Positions 27,039 to 37,731 are shown, numbered from the stretch's first letter. The stretch is DNA of 64,000 bases from CBDFKS01 sp965248905 (GCA_965248905.1 CBDFKS010000004.1:124001-188000); one strand, 5' to 3'. A program made the numbers and translations. Notes: generated from the letters alone by a model not told the origin.

Positions 27039-27191
27039 CTCCTGGTCAAATCACAAGATAACGACTGCTTACCGAGGATCAGATTCCCTGAATACAAATC
27101 CGAGGACTGTATGGAGTTAAGGTCCAGTCTAAGAGACTCTAACAGAACTTCCGTACCTCAGCCTTGAGCGGCTATGATACTACCTCGGAAG

Positions 27192-28169
27192 CTATCCTTT
27201 GAGTAACGACTCCACCGAGTGCACCACGCGGGCACTATTCGGTATGGCCGCATCTTCTAGCGGACGGGAATAGGGCATGGGCACTTCTTCTCCAGCCAGT
27301 CGAGAAATAGGGGCATCCAAGAAGTCGAAAGCCTGCTCCTGTATCTGCGCAGCTATCTCCGCTCCAACGCCTCCCGTCCTCCAGACCTCTTCCACCACCA
27401 AGACCTTATGAGTCTTCCTAACAGATTCAAGCACCGTTTCCATGTCCAGGGGTCTCAAACATCGGAGGTCCACCACCTCTGCTTCTATCCCATCTTGGGC
27501 GAGTTTCTGAGCAGCCTCCAGCGCAATATTGACCATTCTGGAGTATGCAACAACGGTGACATGGTCTCCCTTTCGCTTGACGTCGGCCGTACCGAGAGGT
27601 ATTACGTATCGGTCCTCCGGGACCTCTCCGCGACTGCTGTAAAGCAAGATATGCTCAACGAACAAGACCGGGTCCTCTTCGTCCCTACTGCCCCGCAACA
27701 GCCCCAGCACATCATGAGGAGTAGATGGGACCACCACCTTGAGGCCGGGGACCGAAGCATACCATCCCTCGAAGTTTTGAGAGTGGGTAGCTCCTACCGA
27801 AGCGCCGCCGCCGGTTACGGTTCGTATTATCAGTGGCACCGACAGCTGGCCACCAGACATATATCGCATTTTGGCCGCGTGATTTACGATCTGGTCCATC
27901 GCCAACAGAGTGAAGTTGATGGTCATGATTTCGATGATGGGCCGGAGTCCACCCATCGCAGCGCCGACACCAGCGCCAACAATCACAGACTCGGAGAGAG
28001 GTGAATCCCTGATTCGCTCTGGCCCAAACTCCTCGGTAAGACCCTTGGTAACGGCATAGGCCCCGCCATAGGGCCCTATATCTTCGCCCGCCAGGAAAAC
28101 GCGGGAGTCTTCGTTAAGCGCCTCCCTCAAAGCGGTACGGACGGCGTCACGGTAAGTCATCTCTGACAT
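27192..28169 (-). CDS. pdhB: 2-oxo acid dehydrogenase E1 component, beta subunit
   Basis: 325 residues. Transketolase-type pyrimidine-binding domain (MTYRDAVRTALREALNEDSRVFLAGEDIGPYGG; DSPLSESVIVGAGVGAAMGG) and C-terminal transketolase domain (VVDLRCLRPLDMETV; EEVWRTGGVGAEIAAQI). With the alpha subunit it binds thiamine diphosphate and decarboxylates the 2-oxo acid onto E2. It lies 33 bp downstream of pdhA; about 150 bp separate it from the E2 gene. Confidence 0.92.
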   Translation of the reverse strand: MSEMTYRDAVRTALREALNEDSRVFLAGEDIGPYGGAYAVTKGLTEEFGPERIRDSPLSESVIVGAGVGAAMGGLRPIIEIMTINFTLLAMDQIVNHAAKMRYMSGGQLSVPLIIRTVTGGGASVGATHSQNFEGWYASVPGLKVVVPSTPHDVLGLLRGSRDEEDPVLFVEHILLYSSRGEVPEDRYVIPLGTADVKRKGDHVTVVAYSRMVNIALEAAQKLAQDGIEAEVVDLRCLRPLDMETVLESVRKTHKVLVVEEVWRTGGVGAEIAAQIQEQAFDFLDAPISRLAGEEVPMPYSRPLEDAAIPNSARVVHSVESLLKG

Positions 28170-28202
28170 TTATGGCTCCTCCGAACCTCTCTTACTGCCG
28201 GG

Positions 28203-29180
28203 TTAGCTGCCGTAAACATCCTCAAATAGGGCGGAGTACTCAGGAAAGGGGCTATCATTGGCAAAGTTGGCTGCCTCCTCTATCTCCTTCATCACCGTCT
28301 CATCAATCTTGCTTAGCTCGGTCTCAGTGGCCAGGTTCTCGTCGAGAAGTTCCCTCTTAAAGCCAGCTATGGGGTCCTTCTTCAGCCAGTCCTCTACCTC
28401 CGGCCTGCTGCGGTATTGTGCGGCGTCGGCTATGGAATGGCCACGAAAGCGGTATGTTTGAGCCTCCAGGAAAATGGGCCCCTTGCCGCTGGTAACATAT
28501 TCAACCGCTTCCTGGGTTACCTCCCTCACCTCCATGATATCCATGCCGTTCACTCGCTTGCCGGGCATTTTGTAGGCATCGGCCACCTTATAAATTTCCT
28601 CAGCCATGGCAAAGGTTTCCCACACGGGCGCTCCCATGCCATAGAGGTTGTTCTCGCAGAAGTAGATCACCGGCAGCTTGCGGATGCTGGCTAGATTCAT
28701 GGACTCGTGGAACTCTCCTTCGTTAAGGGCCCCGTCACCCAGGAAACACAGGGTCGCGCGGTCCTCGCCCTTCATTTTGGCTGATAAGGCAAGCCCGGCG
28801 GCGATAGGCATTTGTCCCCCGACGATGGCATAACCTCCCATAAAGTTCCTGGAGATGTCAAAAAGGTGCATAGAGCCACCCTTACCCTTACTGGAGCCCG
28901 TTGCCTTGCCGAAAAGCTCGGCCATTATAACCTTACTGTCCATGCCCCTAGCGAGGGCATGCCCATGATCCCGGTAGTGGGTCACTACGTAGTCTTGAGG
29001 TCTAAGGGCGGAAATAGAGCCAACGGCTATGGCCTCCTCGCCTATGTACAGGTGAAGGAATCCGCGAATGTTGCCTTGCATGTATTGGCGAGCGCACTCC
29101 TCCTCGAAAACCCTAACCAAAACCATTTGGTAGTAGAGTTCTAAAAGCTGGGTCTTAGGCAACCCTTCCTTAAGCCTCAT
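28203..29180 (-). CDS. pdhA: 2-oxo acid dehydrogenase E1 component, alpha subunit
   Basis: 325 residues. The ThDP-binding motif is GDGALNEGEFHESMNLA near residue 147, ending with NNLYGM. The active-site histidine segment is HYRDHGHALARG near residue 68. RFRGHSIADAAQYRS near residue 250 is the usual regulatory-loop sequence. It forms the heterotetrameric E1 with PdhB. 22 bp downstream of lpdA. Confidence 0.92.
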   Translation of the reverse strand: MRLKEGLPKTQLLELYYQMVLVRVFEEECARQYMQGNIRGFLHLYIGEEAIAVGSISALRPQDYVVTHYRDHGHALARGMDSKVIMAELFGKATGSSKGKGGSMHLFDISRNFMGGYAIVGGQMPIAAGLALSAKMKGEDRATLCFLGDGALNEGEFHESMNLASIRKLPVIYFCENNLYGMGAPVWETFAMAEEIYKVADAYKMPGKRVNGMDIMEVREVTQEAVEYVTSGKGPIFLEAQTYRFRGHSIADAAQYRSRPEVEDWLKKDPIAGFKRELLDENLATETELSKIDETVMKEIEEAANFANDSPFPEYSALFEDVYGS

Positions 29181-29202
29181 CGGTAGATTTATGCACCTTT
29201 CT

Positions 29203-30588
29203 CTAGATGTGAATAGCGCGTCCGTCGGCGGCCAGAGCCGCTTCTTTCACCACCTCCGACAGGGTCGGGTGGGAGTGAACCATCCAGCCTAGCTCCAGGG
29301 TGGTGCCTTCAAGAAGGCGTGCCACAGACAGCTCGGCCAGCATCTCCGTCACCTCAGGTCCTATGAGATGGGCCCCAAGAAGCTCCCCGCATTTCTCATC
29401 GACTACCAGCTTTGCCATTCCGGTGGTCTCCCCAATAGCCACGGCCTTACCGCTGGCCTGAAAGGGGAATTTGCCGATCTTTACGTCGTAACCCTGGTCG
29501 CGGGCCTGCTGCTCGGTTAGTCCAAAGCTAGCTATCTGGGGAAGGCAATAAGTAGCCCTTGGCATGGTCACATAATCAAGGGGCTGGGACTCCTCGCCGG
29601 CGATGGTCTCCGCAGCCATAACACCCTGTGCAGAGGCTACGTGAGCCAGCAGAAGTTTACCGGTAACATCTCCTATAGCATAGACGCCGGGCACGTTTGT
29701 AGACATGGTCCCATCTATCTCGATGAACCCTCTATCAGTATCCACTCCTACCCGCTCCAGGCCCAAATCTTCCGTGTTGGCCTGGACACCGATGGCAACC
29801 AGGACCTTCTCGCACTCGACATCTTTAATTCCATTGGATGACTCTATTTTTAAACTAGTTCCACCTTCCACTGGTGTCATCCCGGTCACTTTGGCATCTG
29901 TCATGAAACTAACGCCCTCTTTAGAAAGAGCACGTTCCAGCTCCTGACTAATCTCTTCATCCTCGTTGGGCACTACTCTGGGGAGAAGCTCAACAACCGT
30001 TACCTTCACTCCGTAGGCGTTGAACAGGTAAGCAAACTCCATACCAGTCGCACCCGCGCCCACTATGACAATCGAGGCAGGAAGGTCCCGCAGCTCCAAA
30101 GCGTGACGGCTGGTCATAACCAGTTGACCATCGACAGACAGAGCAGGAACGCTTCGAGCACGGGCCCCCGTGGCCAGAATTACGTTCTTGGTGCTGATAA
30201 TCTGTCCATCCGGAGAGACTTCTATGGTGTGGGCATCCCTTAGGGTAGCCACACCTTTAATATGATCTATTTTGTTCTTGCGGAGTAGAAAGGCGACGCC
30301 CTTGGTGTTGCGGTCCACAACTTTCCGGCTGCGGTCTACCGCTTTGCCATAGTCGACACGCAGATTGTCGAATTGGAATCCGAACTCATCGGCACGATGT
30401 AAGAGGGATAGGATTTCGGCGTTCTTGAGGAGGGCTTTACTTGGAATGCAGCCCCAATTAAGGCATACGCCCCCAAGCTCATCCATCTCCACTACCGCCG
30501 TTCTTAACCCCAACTGGGCCGCTCGAATGGCTGCAACGTAACCCCCTGGCCCCGCCCCTACGACAACTACATCATACTCCTCGGCCAT
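29203..30588 (-). CDS. lpdA: dihydrolipoyl dehydrogenase (E3)
   Basis: 461 residues. FAD-binding GAGPGGYVAAIRAAQLG at the N-terminus, redox-active disulfide in GGVCLNWGCIPSK near residue 40, NAD-binding GAGATGMEFAYLF near residue 180, second FAD motif YAIGDVTG near residue 308, and the C-terminal HSHPTLSE holding the catalytic His-Glu pair. It reoxidises the E2 lipoyl groups with NAD+. First gene of the complex operon. Confidence 0.95.
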   Translation of the reverse strand: MAEEYDVVVVGAGPGGYVAAIRAAQLGLRTAVVEMDELGGVCLNWGCIPSKALLKNAEILSLLHRADEFGFQFDNLRVDYGKAVDRSRKVVDRNTKGVAFLLRKNKIDHIKGVATLRDAHTIEVSPDGQIISTKNVILATGARARSVPALSVDGQLVMTSRHALELRDLPASIVIVGAGATGMEFAYLFNAYGVKVTVVELLPRVVPNEDEEISQELERALSKEGVSFMTDAKVTGMTPVEGGTSLKIESSNGIKDVECEKVLVAIGVQANTEDLGLERVGVDTDRGFIEIDGTMSTNVPGVYAIGDVTGKLLLAHVASAQGVMAAETIAGEESQPLDYVTMPRATYCLPQIASFGLTEQQARDQGYDVKIGKFPFQASGKAVAIGETTGMAKLVVDEKCGELLGAHLIGPEVTEMLAELSVARLLEGTTLELGWMVHSHPTLSEVVKEAALAADGRAIHI

Positions 30589-30887
30589 TTACACCTTCCA
30601 CAACCCTGGATTCAGGGTTCGCGACTTGGGAGATACGCCGATTTCAAGTGACTCATTATACAACTGGGCCTACAGCTATTCAAGGTTTAGCGTTCCTCCA
30701 GTAGCTATAGTACAGATAGGAACAGAACAACAACTAAAGACAATGAGTTGCTTGAACACTCCTCAAGTTCATACTGAACGTTTCTTTGTATCACACTACA
30801 TAGATTACGATATATGAGATACTACGTTCCATTGTTAACATAGGCTATTTCTAGGAACCTCACACGCTGAATTAGAATGGGAAATCG
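30589..30887. promoter_or_regulatory. divergent intergenic region with candidate operator palindromes
   Basis: A+T-rich 300-bp region between lpdA (minus) and the hybrid histidine kinase (plus). Two small palindromes sit side by side: CTTGA-N7-TCAAG (30751-30767) and GTTCA-TAC-TGAAC (30767-30779). They could be regulator sites. No gene is seen. Confidence 0.3.
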
Positions 30888-32765
30888 GTGGATAACATTG
30901 TAAACCCAACAGAAAAGAACAATACTTCAATCACACGAGAGCAGCTAATACAGGAGCTCCGTGCATTACGCGCTCGGGTTGGTGAATTGGAGGCGACAGC
31001 AGCGGAACACCTCCAAATAGCGGCCAGGCTGGTTGATAGCGATAAACGTTATAGGGCGGTGATCGAGAACGTATCAGACGCCATCGTGATTAACGTTAGC
31101 AACGCGAGAGCCTTTGTGAACAAAGCCTTCCTGACCATGCACGGCCTGGATGATGCCTCGCAGGTGCTTGGGCTACCCTTGGAGCAATTCGTTGTACCTG
31201 AAGACAAGCAATTGATCGTTGAGCGAACTTTAGCTCAGCAGGATGGTACGCTCGTTCCTCAGGTTTACGAATACCGAATCTTGAAGTCCGACGGAGAAGT
31301 CCGCACGGTGGAAACCTCAGCTGCGTCCATCAGCTACGGCGGCATGCCAGCAACTTTGGAAGTACTGCGGGACATCACGGACCGTACAACGAAAGAGACA
31401 GCTCTCCGGGATTCGGAGGAAAGATGGCGTTCGCTGGCCCAAAACGCTCCTTGCGTTATCACAAACGTGGACAAAGATGGCATATGCCTGTTTCTAAATC
31501 GATCCGTTCCAGGATTCGTTGTGGAGGAGGCGCCTGGAAGGAGCATATTTGAGAACGTAGACCCCTCTCATATCGAACCCATGAAGAGAGTCTTAGACTT
31601 GGCGTTCCAAGAAGGCGAGGTCTCTGAATATGAATATGAAGCGAGGACAACCAGTCCTGACGGCAGCTTTCTATGGTATCTGAATCGACTCAGTCCAATT
31701 AAGCTTAATGGCAACATCGAATTCGCTACGGTAGTAAGCATAGACATAACTAAACAAAAAGAGGCGGAGGAATATATAAAGCAGAACGAGGAGCGCCTTC
31801 AGGAGGCCAGTCGGCTGATTTCTCTCGGGGAACTGGCAGCAGGCGCCGCTCACGAAATCAATAATCCGTTGGCCGTGGTTACCGGCTCGGCTGAATTGCT
31901 AATGGATATGGACCTGCCAGAACGGGCTGCTGGCTATGCGAAACGGATTCTATTAGACGGCCATCGCGCTGCTAAAATTGTGCAGAACCTCTTATCCTTC
32001 GCCAGGGTACGTGGGTCTGAAAAGCTATATATGGATGTGACGACCGTATTGCAGCAAGCATTGGACTTGGTTGCCCACGAACTTAGCCTCAGCAACATCC
32101 GGGTCGTCACCGATTGGGCAGCCGACTTACCTCATACCATGGTCGACCAGCAGCAACTAACTCAGGTGTTGATCAACGTAATGACAAACGCTCAACAGGC
32201 TATGTCACAGCACCGTGGTAGCGGTGAACTCATCGTCAAGGCCAAACATGTAGATGACAAAATAAGAATTAGCGTTGTCGACGATGGGCCCGGTATCTCG
32301 TCGGAAAACCTTCGCAAGATATTCGACCCCTTCTTCACCACAAAGCAAGTGGGGGAGGGCACCGGTCTCGGGCTCAGCATTTGTTTTGGGATAGTTCGCG
32401 AGCATGGTGGTGATATATGGGTAGAAAGTCCCACCGGACAGGGAGCTACCTTCCACATCGATCTGCCTATCATATTCGGAGAGCTGGAGCGCAAAGACAA
32501 GCCAACCGATGCTGACTTAGAAGGACTGTCAGACCAGAGAATTCTGGTGGTGGATGACGAGGCTGGCATCAGAGACCTTCTGTTCGAGAACCTTTCTGAG
32601 GACGGCCATACCGTTGATTTGGCGCCTGATGGAGATTCCGCCTTTGGCCTCATCCAGACGAACCAATATGACTGTATTATCATGGACATCAGGATGCCAG
32701 GTACTAATGGACCTATACTCTATCAGCTTGTGGTCGAACATGATCCATGCTTGATTCCCTCGTAA
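30888..32765 (+). CDS. hybrid PAS-PAS histidine kinase with receiver domain truncated by IS1182
   Basis: Soluble kinase, no TM segment. A coiled coil (residues ~10-45) leads to two PAS domains (about 50-170 and 175-300). HisKA follows with GAAHEINNPL, the phospho-accepting histidine near residue 322. HATPase_c has NVMTNAQQA, VVDDGPGIS and FFTTKQVGEGTGLGLS. The receiver domain begins ILVVDDEAG near residue 551 with the aspartate in MDIRMPG near residue 600. Host sequence ends at 32750, before the receiver's last third, and the final residues LIPS come from the IS1182 tip. Kinase core intact; receiver probably non-functional. Confidence 0.85.
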   Translation: MDNIVNPTEKNNTSITREQLIQELRALRARVGELEATAAEHLQIAARLVDSDKRYRAVIENVSDAIVINVSNARAFVNKAFLTMHGLDDASQVLGLPLEQFVVPEDKQLIVERTLAQQDGTLVPQVYEYRILKSDGEVRTVETSAASISYGGMPATLEVLRDITDRTTKETALRDSEERWRSLAQNAPCVITNVDKDGICLFLNRSVPGFVVEEAPGRSIFENVDPSHIEPMKRVLDLAFQEGEVSEYEYEARTTSPDGSFLWYLNRLSPIKLNGNIEFATVVSIDITKQKEAEEYIKQNEERLQEASRLISLGELAAGAAHEINNPLAVVTGSAELLMDMDLPERAAGYAKRILLDGHRAAKIVQNLLSFARVRGSEKLYMDVTTVLQQALDLVAHELSLSNIRVVTDWAADLPHTMVDQQQLTQVLINVMTNAQQAMSQHRGSGELIVKAKHVDDKIRISVVDDGPGISSENLRKIFDPFFTTKQVGEGTGLGLSICFGIVREHGGDIWVESPTGQGATFHIDLPIIFGELERKDKPTDADLEGLSDQRILVVDDEAGIRDLLFENLSEDGHTVDLAPDGDSAFGLIQTNQYDCIIMDIRMPGTNGPILYQLVVEHDPCLIPS

Positions 32766-34735
32766 CAAGGCCTGTTTGAGATGAGCCCTGGCGTGCGAAG
32801 GTGGTCTGGAGCGGAGGAGTCCACGAGATGCCGGCTGCTGCCTCACCGCCCCATCTGCTGCCCTCAGGACAAGCGTGATCCCTTGCGGGTACCCCTTCCG
32901 TGGCTCAGGGCACCCGGTGGAAGTTGTGGAGCGGCGCCCTCATGCGGCCGCGACCGCAGGTATCGTCCCGACCGCCCGCTGAGCCGTGTTCTCCATCTCC
33001 ACTAGGCGTGCATGGACCATCCGCTTGAAGTTGCACGCCAACGCCTTCAGGTAGACGGCAAGCCGCACCCGACGGCCCCCTCGCACCCGCAAGCGCCCAA
33101 GCCCGTGGGCGCGCTTCAGCTCGGAGTTCGTTCCCTCGATCCCGGCCCTTATGGCATACCGCTTGCGCCACTCCACGGTGGCCTCGGCCCTCCGGCGCCG
33201 CTCGATGTTCACCTTCACCAGGTCCGCCTTGAGGACGTAGGCCCCCGCACGCCGGTCCAGCTTCACTGGGCAACGGGACCGCAAGGGGCAGGGCTCGCAT
33301 GTTGTCCTGGCAAAGTGGACCTCTACCCGCTCCGGCGCATCCTCCAGCTCGTACTCTAAGGTGGACGGGTGGCCGGCGGGGCACACCGTGGCCTGCTCCC
33401 CTGTGACGTCGATCTGGAAGTCCGCGGCGGTGAGCGGCGGTGGTCCGTCACGCTCTCCTTCGTGCGAGTTCCCCGGCGCCGACCCCGCCACCGGGCTTAC
33501 CAGTTCCGTTCCCCGGCGCGAGGCTTCGAAGGCGTTGCGGCCCGAGCCATACGCCGTGTCGGCGAAGAGCTCGTCCGGTCGGACCTTCCGCTCCGCGAGC
33601 CCGTCAACGACCGGCACGCTCACGTCTGTGTCGCTCCCACTCGAGGGGGTCACCTCCACGTGGGTGATGAGCTGGGTGGCGTTCTCCTCGTGGCAGGTCT
33701 CCGCCACCTGCACCTCGTACCCCTTCCCCTTGTGGCCGCTGTAGGTCACATCCGGGTCGTGGGGCGATTGCAGCGAGTCGGCGGACACCTGCTTCGGGTC
33801 CTTCAGGACCACGGGCGCCTTGCCTTCCCCAGCATCGTCGTCATCGTCCCCGGGGCGCCCGTCCCGGTGTTTGCCCACATGGCATTGCTCCCGCAGCAGC
33901 CGCTCCAGCAGCCGGTACTCCTCCAGCTGGGCAGCAGTCGTGCCACGGAACCGGTCCACCAGCCGGTAGAGGTCCCGGGCACAGACCGAAAGGCGTCGCC
34001 GACCCTCCCCCGAGCGGGCGTCCTCGTAGTGGGTCGCCTCGTCTTCTTCCTTCAAATAGCGCCCCAGGACGCCCTCCGGAACCACAGGGCGAAGCTCTGG
34101 GTGCTCCCGGCGCAAGGTCCGCAGGAACAACCGCATCGTCTCACAGAACAGGCCCAGCCGGGTGAGTGTGGCGATGTTGCTCATGATGTGGGTGGAGTCC
34201 AGCCGTTGCTTTCCGGTGCGTATGCCCAGCGCCTGGATGATCCGGTCCGTGGTCTCCTGGAAAGCCAGCCGGCCACCGTCGTGCTGCATCAGGCGAACTC
34301 GGAAGTTGTGGAGGGTCTTCTGGGGCAGGTGGGTCTCCTCGATGTCCAGCCGCAGGGCGTGGTGCCAGAGCAGGTTGAACTCTAGTTGTTCCAGGGCTTC
34401 ATCGTCGGTGAGGTTGAACATCTCTTTGAGAAGGTGGACCCCGAGGACGGTCTGCACCGCCCGGTTGGGACGGCCGTTGTCGGCGCAGTACATGGGAGCA
34501 AAGCGCTCCTCGTCAATCAGGGGGAGCGCCTCGTTTCGGAAAACCTCGGCCCAACTTCTCTCCAGGCGCTTAGCCTTCTTCGGCGTCACCAGGAACTGGG
34601 ACTGCCAGAGGCTCCCTTGCGGGTCTCGTATTCGGAACATCCTCCCCTCCCTCGCCCAGGTGCAGCACCTCGCCGCTTCCCCACATTATCCCTGCCTTGC
34701 CCCAGCTTGGCGAGGGGTTTTTACGAACGAATCAA
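32751..34735 (-). mobile_element. IS1182-family element, copy 1 (inverted)
   Basis: 1985 bp bounded by inverted repeats TTGATTCCCTCGTAA (32751) and the complement of TTGATTCGTTCGTAA (ending 34735). It is the reverse complement of copy 2 at 39467 with the same length; five substitutions are visible within the first ~35 nt of the transposase-proximal end. No clear target duplication is seen. It truncates the hybrid histidine kinase on the left and a small membrane protein on the right. Confidence 0.9.
32940..34640 (-). CDS. IS1182 family transposase
   Basis: 566 residues, intact. The N-terminal DUF772 domain (RAVQTVLGVHLLKEMFNLTDDEALEQLEFN) is followed by a DDE domain with RLDSTHIMSN, DELFADTAYGSG and the late AIRAGIEGTNSELKRAHGLG carrying the likely acidic residue. 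A cysteine cluster (CEPCPLRSRCPVK) lies near residue 430. Translated sequence is identical to copy 2. GGGAGGGGAGG directly precedes the ATG. Confidence 0.95.
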   Translation of the reverse strand: MFRIRDPQGSLWQSQFLVTPKKAKRLERSWAEVFRNEALPLIDEERFAPMYCADNGRPNRAVQTVLGVHLLKEMFNLTDDEALEQLEFNLLWHHALRLDIEETHLPQKTLHNFRVRLMQHDGGRLAFQETTDRIIQALGIRTGKQRLDSTHIMSNIATLTRLGLFCETMRLFLRTLRREHPELRPVVPEGVLGRYLKEEDEATHYEDARSGEGRRRLSVCARDLYRLVDRFRGTTAAQLEEYRLLERLLREQCHVGKHRDGRPGDDDDDAGEGKAPVVLKDPKQVSADSLQSPHDPDVTYSGHKGKGYEVQVAETCHEENATQLITHVEVTPSSGSDTDVSVPVVDGLAERKVRPDELFADTAYGSGRNAFEASRRGTELVSPVAGSAPGNSHEGERDGPPPLTAADFQIDVTGEQATVCPAGHPSTLEYELEDAPERVEVHFARTTCEPCPLRSRCPVKLDRRAGAYVLKADLVKVNIERRRRAEATVEWRKRYAIRAGIEGTNSELKRAHGLGRLRVRGGRRVRLAVYLKALACNFKRMVHARLVEMENTAQRAVGTIPAVAAA

Positions 34736-34940
34736 AATTGGTTGCCGTCGTTTCAAACGTTGTGGTAATTCCAGGCAGCGCAATCAGGGTAATCGCAACT
34801 AGCGCCATCCCCACGACAATCGCTGCCACGCCGAGTACGTGACGCACACCGCCGTACTTCTTCCTGACCACCCAGATCCCTGCAATCAGGAATAACGCGG
34901 AAGGCGGGACCATTGAGAGAAGCCACAGTAATGCTGTCAT
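34736..34940 (-). pseudogene. small membrane protein truncated by IS1182
   Basis: About 68 native residues with two TM helices (LLWLLSMVPPSALFLIAGIW and VLGVAAIVVGMALVAITLIA). Native sequence stops at the IS1182 tip; the frame continues briefly into the IS. Not recognised. The original C-terminus is lost. Confidence 0.55.
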
Positions 34941-35129
34941 CGACTACGAATCACCCAACGCTGCTCTTTCGCCGCCTTGCCTCCATCTGGACATCATTCT
35001 CTGCAGCCCCGACGACCGGCGGCCCGAGCCCCGCGCGAGCGACCCAAGTCGGTCACCCATATAACGTGCAGGCCGTTTGTCTCGATGAAGGTAGCACTGA
35101 CCCGCCCGGTGTCTTCGGCTGCCGCTACC

Positions 35130-35600
35130 TTGGCTTCGGGTAAGGCGTGCTGCTGGAGCCTCGAAAAAAGGGGAGGTCAAAGCTCCCAAGGGCTGGGGCG
35201 AAGCCGGGGTGGGTTCAGCACCAAAGTCCACGTGAGCGTGGATCGGCTGGGCAACCCATTGAGATTCCAACTCACAGGGGGTCAACAACATGATATCACC
35301 CAGGCAGAGGCATTGATCATTGATTTTGAGACTGAGCATGTGATCGGAGACAGGGGATATGATTCAGCCGATTTCCTCCAATTGATCCTGAGCATTGGGG
35401 CGATACCTGTAATACCACCGCGATCAAACCGAAAGACCCCGCGAAAGTACGATGAGCATCTTTATCGAGAGCGCCACCTTGTGGAGTGCTTCATCAACAA
35501 GATCAAGCACTACCGACACATCTTCTCTCGTTTTGACAAGTTGGCCTCGCGCTATTTGGGCTTCCTGAGTTTCGTCGGCGCTCTCATATGGTTAAGATGA
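35130..35600 (+). pseudogene. IS5-family transposase fragment
   Basis: C-terminal half of an IS5/IS427-type transposase: LGRSRGGFSTKVHVSVD, then DRGYDSADFL (second acidic residue) and ERHLVECFINKIKHYRHIFSRFDK with the glutamate-containing ending. The N-terminal catalytic aspartate region is missing or out of frame before about 35130. No IS ends recognised. Confidence 0.75.
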
Positions 35601-35745
35601 AATGTCAACAGAACCTAATCTACTGGACGAGTACACGGTGATGACGGACGCTGCCAAATAGTATACTATGTGCCTGGCGCTATGATGGCCAAATTCAGGC
35701 ATTCATGTCACTGAAGCGATCGCGTATATCGGGAGGACAAACAGC

Positions 35746-36396
35746 GTGCTGAGATTCGCCGAGGAAATGATCCTACTCTTACTCAACGACAATGGTGGTA
35801 GGTTCGCAAACGTGCCCAGATGGTCGTTGGACTATGCCCTCGCTGGTAGCGTGCTGATGGATCTGGCACTGGAGAACCGCATTGACACCGACCTGGACAA
35901 TCTGATTCTGGTTGACCCCACACCTGTGGGTGACAGCCTGCTCGACCCCGCCCTGGCCGATATCGAAGCGGGAGAGCAGCGCAACGCCAGTTTCTGGGTG
36001 GAGCGCACGGCAAACCGCTCACACACCATCTATGGTGAGGCTCTCTCCCGACTGGTCGCCCAAGGCATCCTGGAACGCCAGGATGACCGCTTCCTATGGG
36101 TGTTCCGTTCCAGGCGCTACCCGGTGATCGATGGAGAGGCCGAGCGCGAAGTGAAGCTACGCATCATGGGGGTGCTGTTTAGCGACGAGATACCGCACCC
36201 GCGCGACGTGGTGATCATTTGCTTAGCCGACGCATGCCGCATCTTCGAGAGACTATTGCGCAAGAGGGAACTGAAGAAGGTGTCCGCCCGCATCGAGCAG
36301 GTGCGCAAGCTTGACCTCATCGGTCAAGCTATGTCACGGGCGATCCAGGAGATCGAACTATCGGTGGCCGTCTCGATGCAGCTGTATGCTCACTGA
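35746..36396 (+). CDS. GPP34 (GOLPH3/Vps74-like) family protein
   Basis: 216 residues from a GTG with GGGAGGAC upstream. MLRFAEEMILLLLNDNGGRF and the VLMDLALENRIDTD segment match the GPP34 fold, known in eukaryotes as the PI4P-binding Golgi protein GOLPH3. Bacterial members are of unknown function and may bind anionic membrane lipids. It appears intact. A broken paralogue lies 2 kb away on the other strand (38345-38660), with an IS3 element between them. Confidence 0.75.
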   Translation: MLRFAEEMILLLLNDNGGRFANVPRWSLDYALAGSVLMDLALENRIDTDLDNLILVDPTPVGDSLLDPALADIEAGEQRNASFWVERTANRSHTIYGEALSRLVAQGILERQDDRFLWVFRSRRYPVIDGEAEREVKLRIMGVLFSDEIPHPRDVVIICLADACRIFERLLRKRELKKVSARIEQVRKLDLIGQAMSRAIQEIELSVAVSMQLYAH

Positions 36397-36612
36397 CTTG
36401 CTCTGACCATCGGACACCAGACCAGGAATCTGCGCCATGAGCTTGCGGATACGAAGGCTCTGGGCAAGCGCCAGGCCCTATTGAAGAACCCCATCCTATC
36501 AGCGGTTGCTTCCTGCCTGACCACTCCAACGGTTCGTCGGTCTGGCAAGACCATTTCAGCATCCAGGGGTGTTGGCAACCAGCAAAAGTGAGACACTTTG
36601 AGACCCGAGAGA

Positions 36613-37609
36613 TCAGGGGTCGGATAGAGGTCTCGTAAGCTCCCTGATGGCCCTATTGTGCTGTCTCCGCCGTTCGATCGTTTGGGCCTGCACCTCCTTC
36701 CTGCGTCGTAGTATCTCCTCCCGCCTTCCCTTGAGAACATCCGAGGGCCTCACGTTGCCGAGGGCCTTGTGATAGCGTCGGTAGTTGTAGTAGCTGACGA
36801 AGGCCACGATGGCCGCCTCCAAGTCGGATGGCGCCTCGTAGGGCAATTGGTTCACATCCCGCTTGAGGGTCTGGTGGTAGCGCTCCAGCTTCCCGTTGGT
36901 CTGAGGGTGGAAAGGAGTTGCTAGGATGTGCTTGATGCCCACCATACCCAGGTAGTCTCTGAAGGCTCTGGAAACATAGCCGGGGCCGTTGTCGCTCAGC
37001 AGCCTGGTCCTGTCTGTTATCGTGATCTGGTCCATGCCGGTCTTGTCCACGGCCTCTTGGACCACCTCTATGAAAGAGTCTGAGGTCATGTCGCGTTGGA
37101 GCTTATGGGCCAGGATGAAGCGGGAGAAGTCATCCATCACCGTCACCAAGTAGTAGTAGCTCCAGCCCACCACCCTGAAGTAGGAGGCATCGGTTGCCCA
37201 CATCTGGTGGGGACCGGTGGTCTTCCGATGGTACTCCTTACCCGCATCCAGCTGCATCTCAGCCCTCTTCACCAGACCCTCCCTGCGCAGGATGCGGTAG
37301 ACAGTAGACTCTGATACCGAGAAGCCCATGTTGTCGGTGGTCCATGCGGCCAACTGCCGGCAACTCAACTCCGGCATCCCCCTGGCTGCCGACAGAACGG
37401 TGTCGATTTCCCAAGAAGCAAGTCTGTTCCACGGGGGCTTGCCTCCTTCCGCATCATCCTGTAATCCTCGCTGCTTCCTCCGCCTCAGCCACCGGTAATA
37501 GGTGCTCCTGGGGACTCCTGGGGACTCCTAGGCCACCCAGGATCCTGCGTTTGGGGAGACCGGAGGAAGCCACCTTGTCCAGCACATCCGCCTTCTCTGC
37601 GCCACTCAT
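36613..37609 (-). pseudogene. IS3-family transposase orfB, frameshifted
   Basis: The DDE domain is complete in one frame from 37377 (MWATDASYF, then LLSDNGPGYVSRAFRDYLG and HPQTNGKLERYHQTLKRD). The N-terminal part (MSGAEKADVLDKVASSGLPKRR, start 37609) is in another frame. The break is a tandem 10-bp duplication, GGGACTCCTG then GGGACTCCTA at 37511-37530, compared with the related copy at 52828. Confidence 0.85.
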
Positions 37610-37731
37610 CCGCTGATACTGCCGGCCCCCTGAGGCATTGGTATGAACGTTTTTTTGAGACTGTAGACCTCCAGGGACAACTCCGCCACCAACTGCTTCA
37701 GCTCTCCGTTCTCCCGCTTGAGTTGATGGAC

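Noticed and set aside
33369..34385. 338-residue open frame opposite the IS1182 transposase (and its twin at 39817-40833)
   Set aside because: G+C-rich antisense frame; the transposase has real motifs on the other strand.
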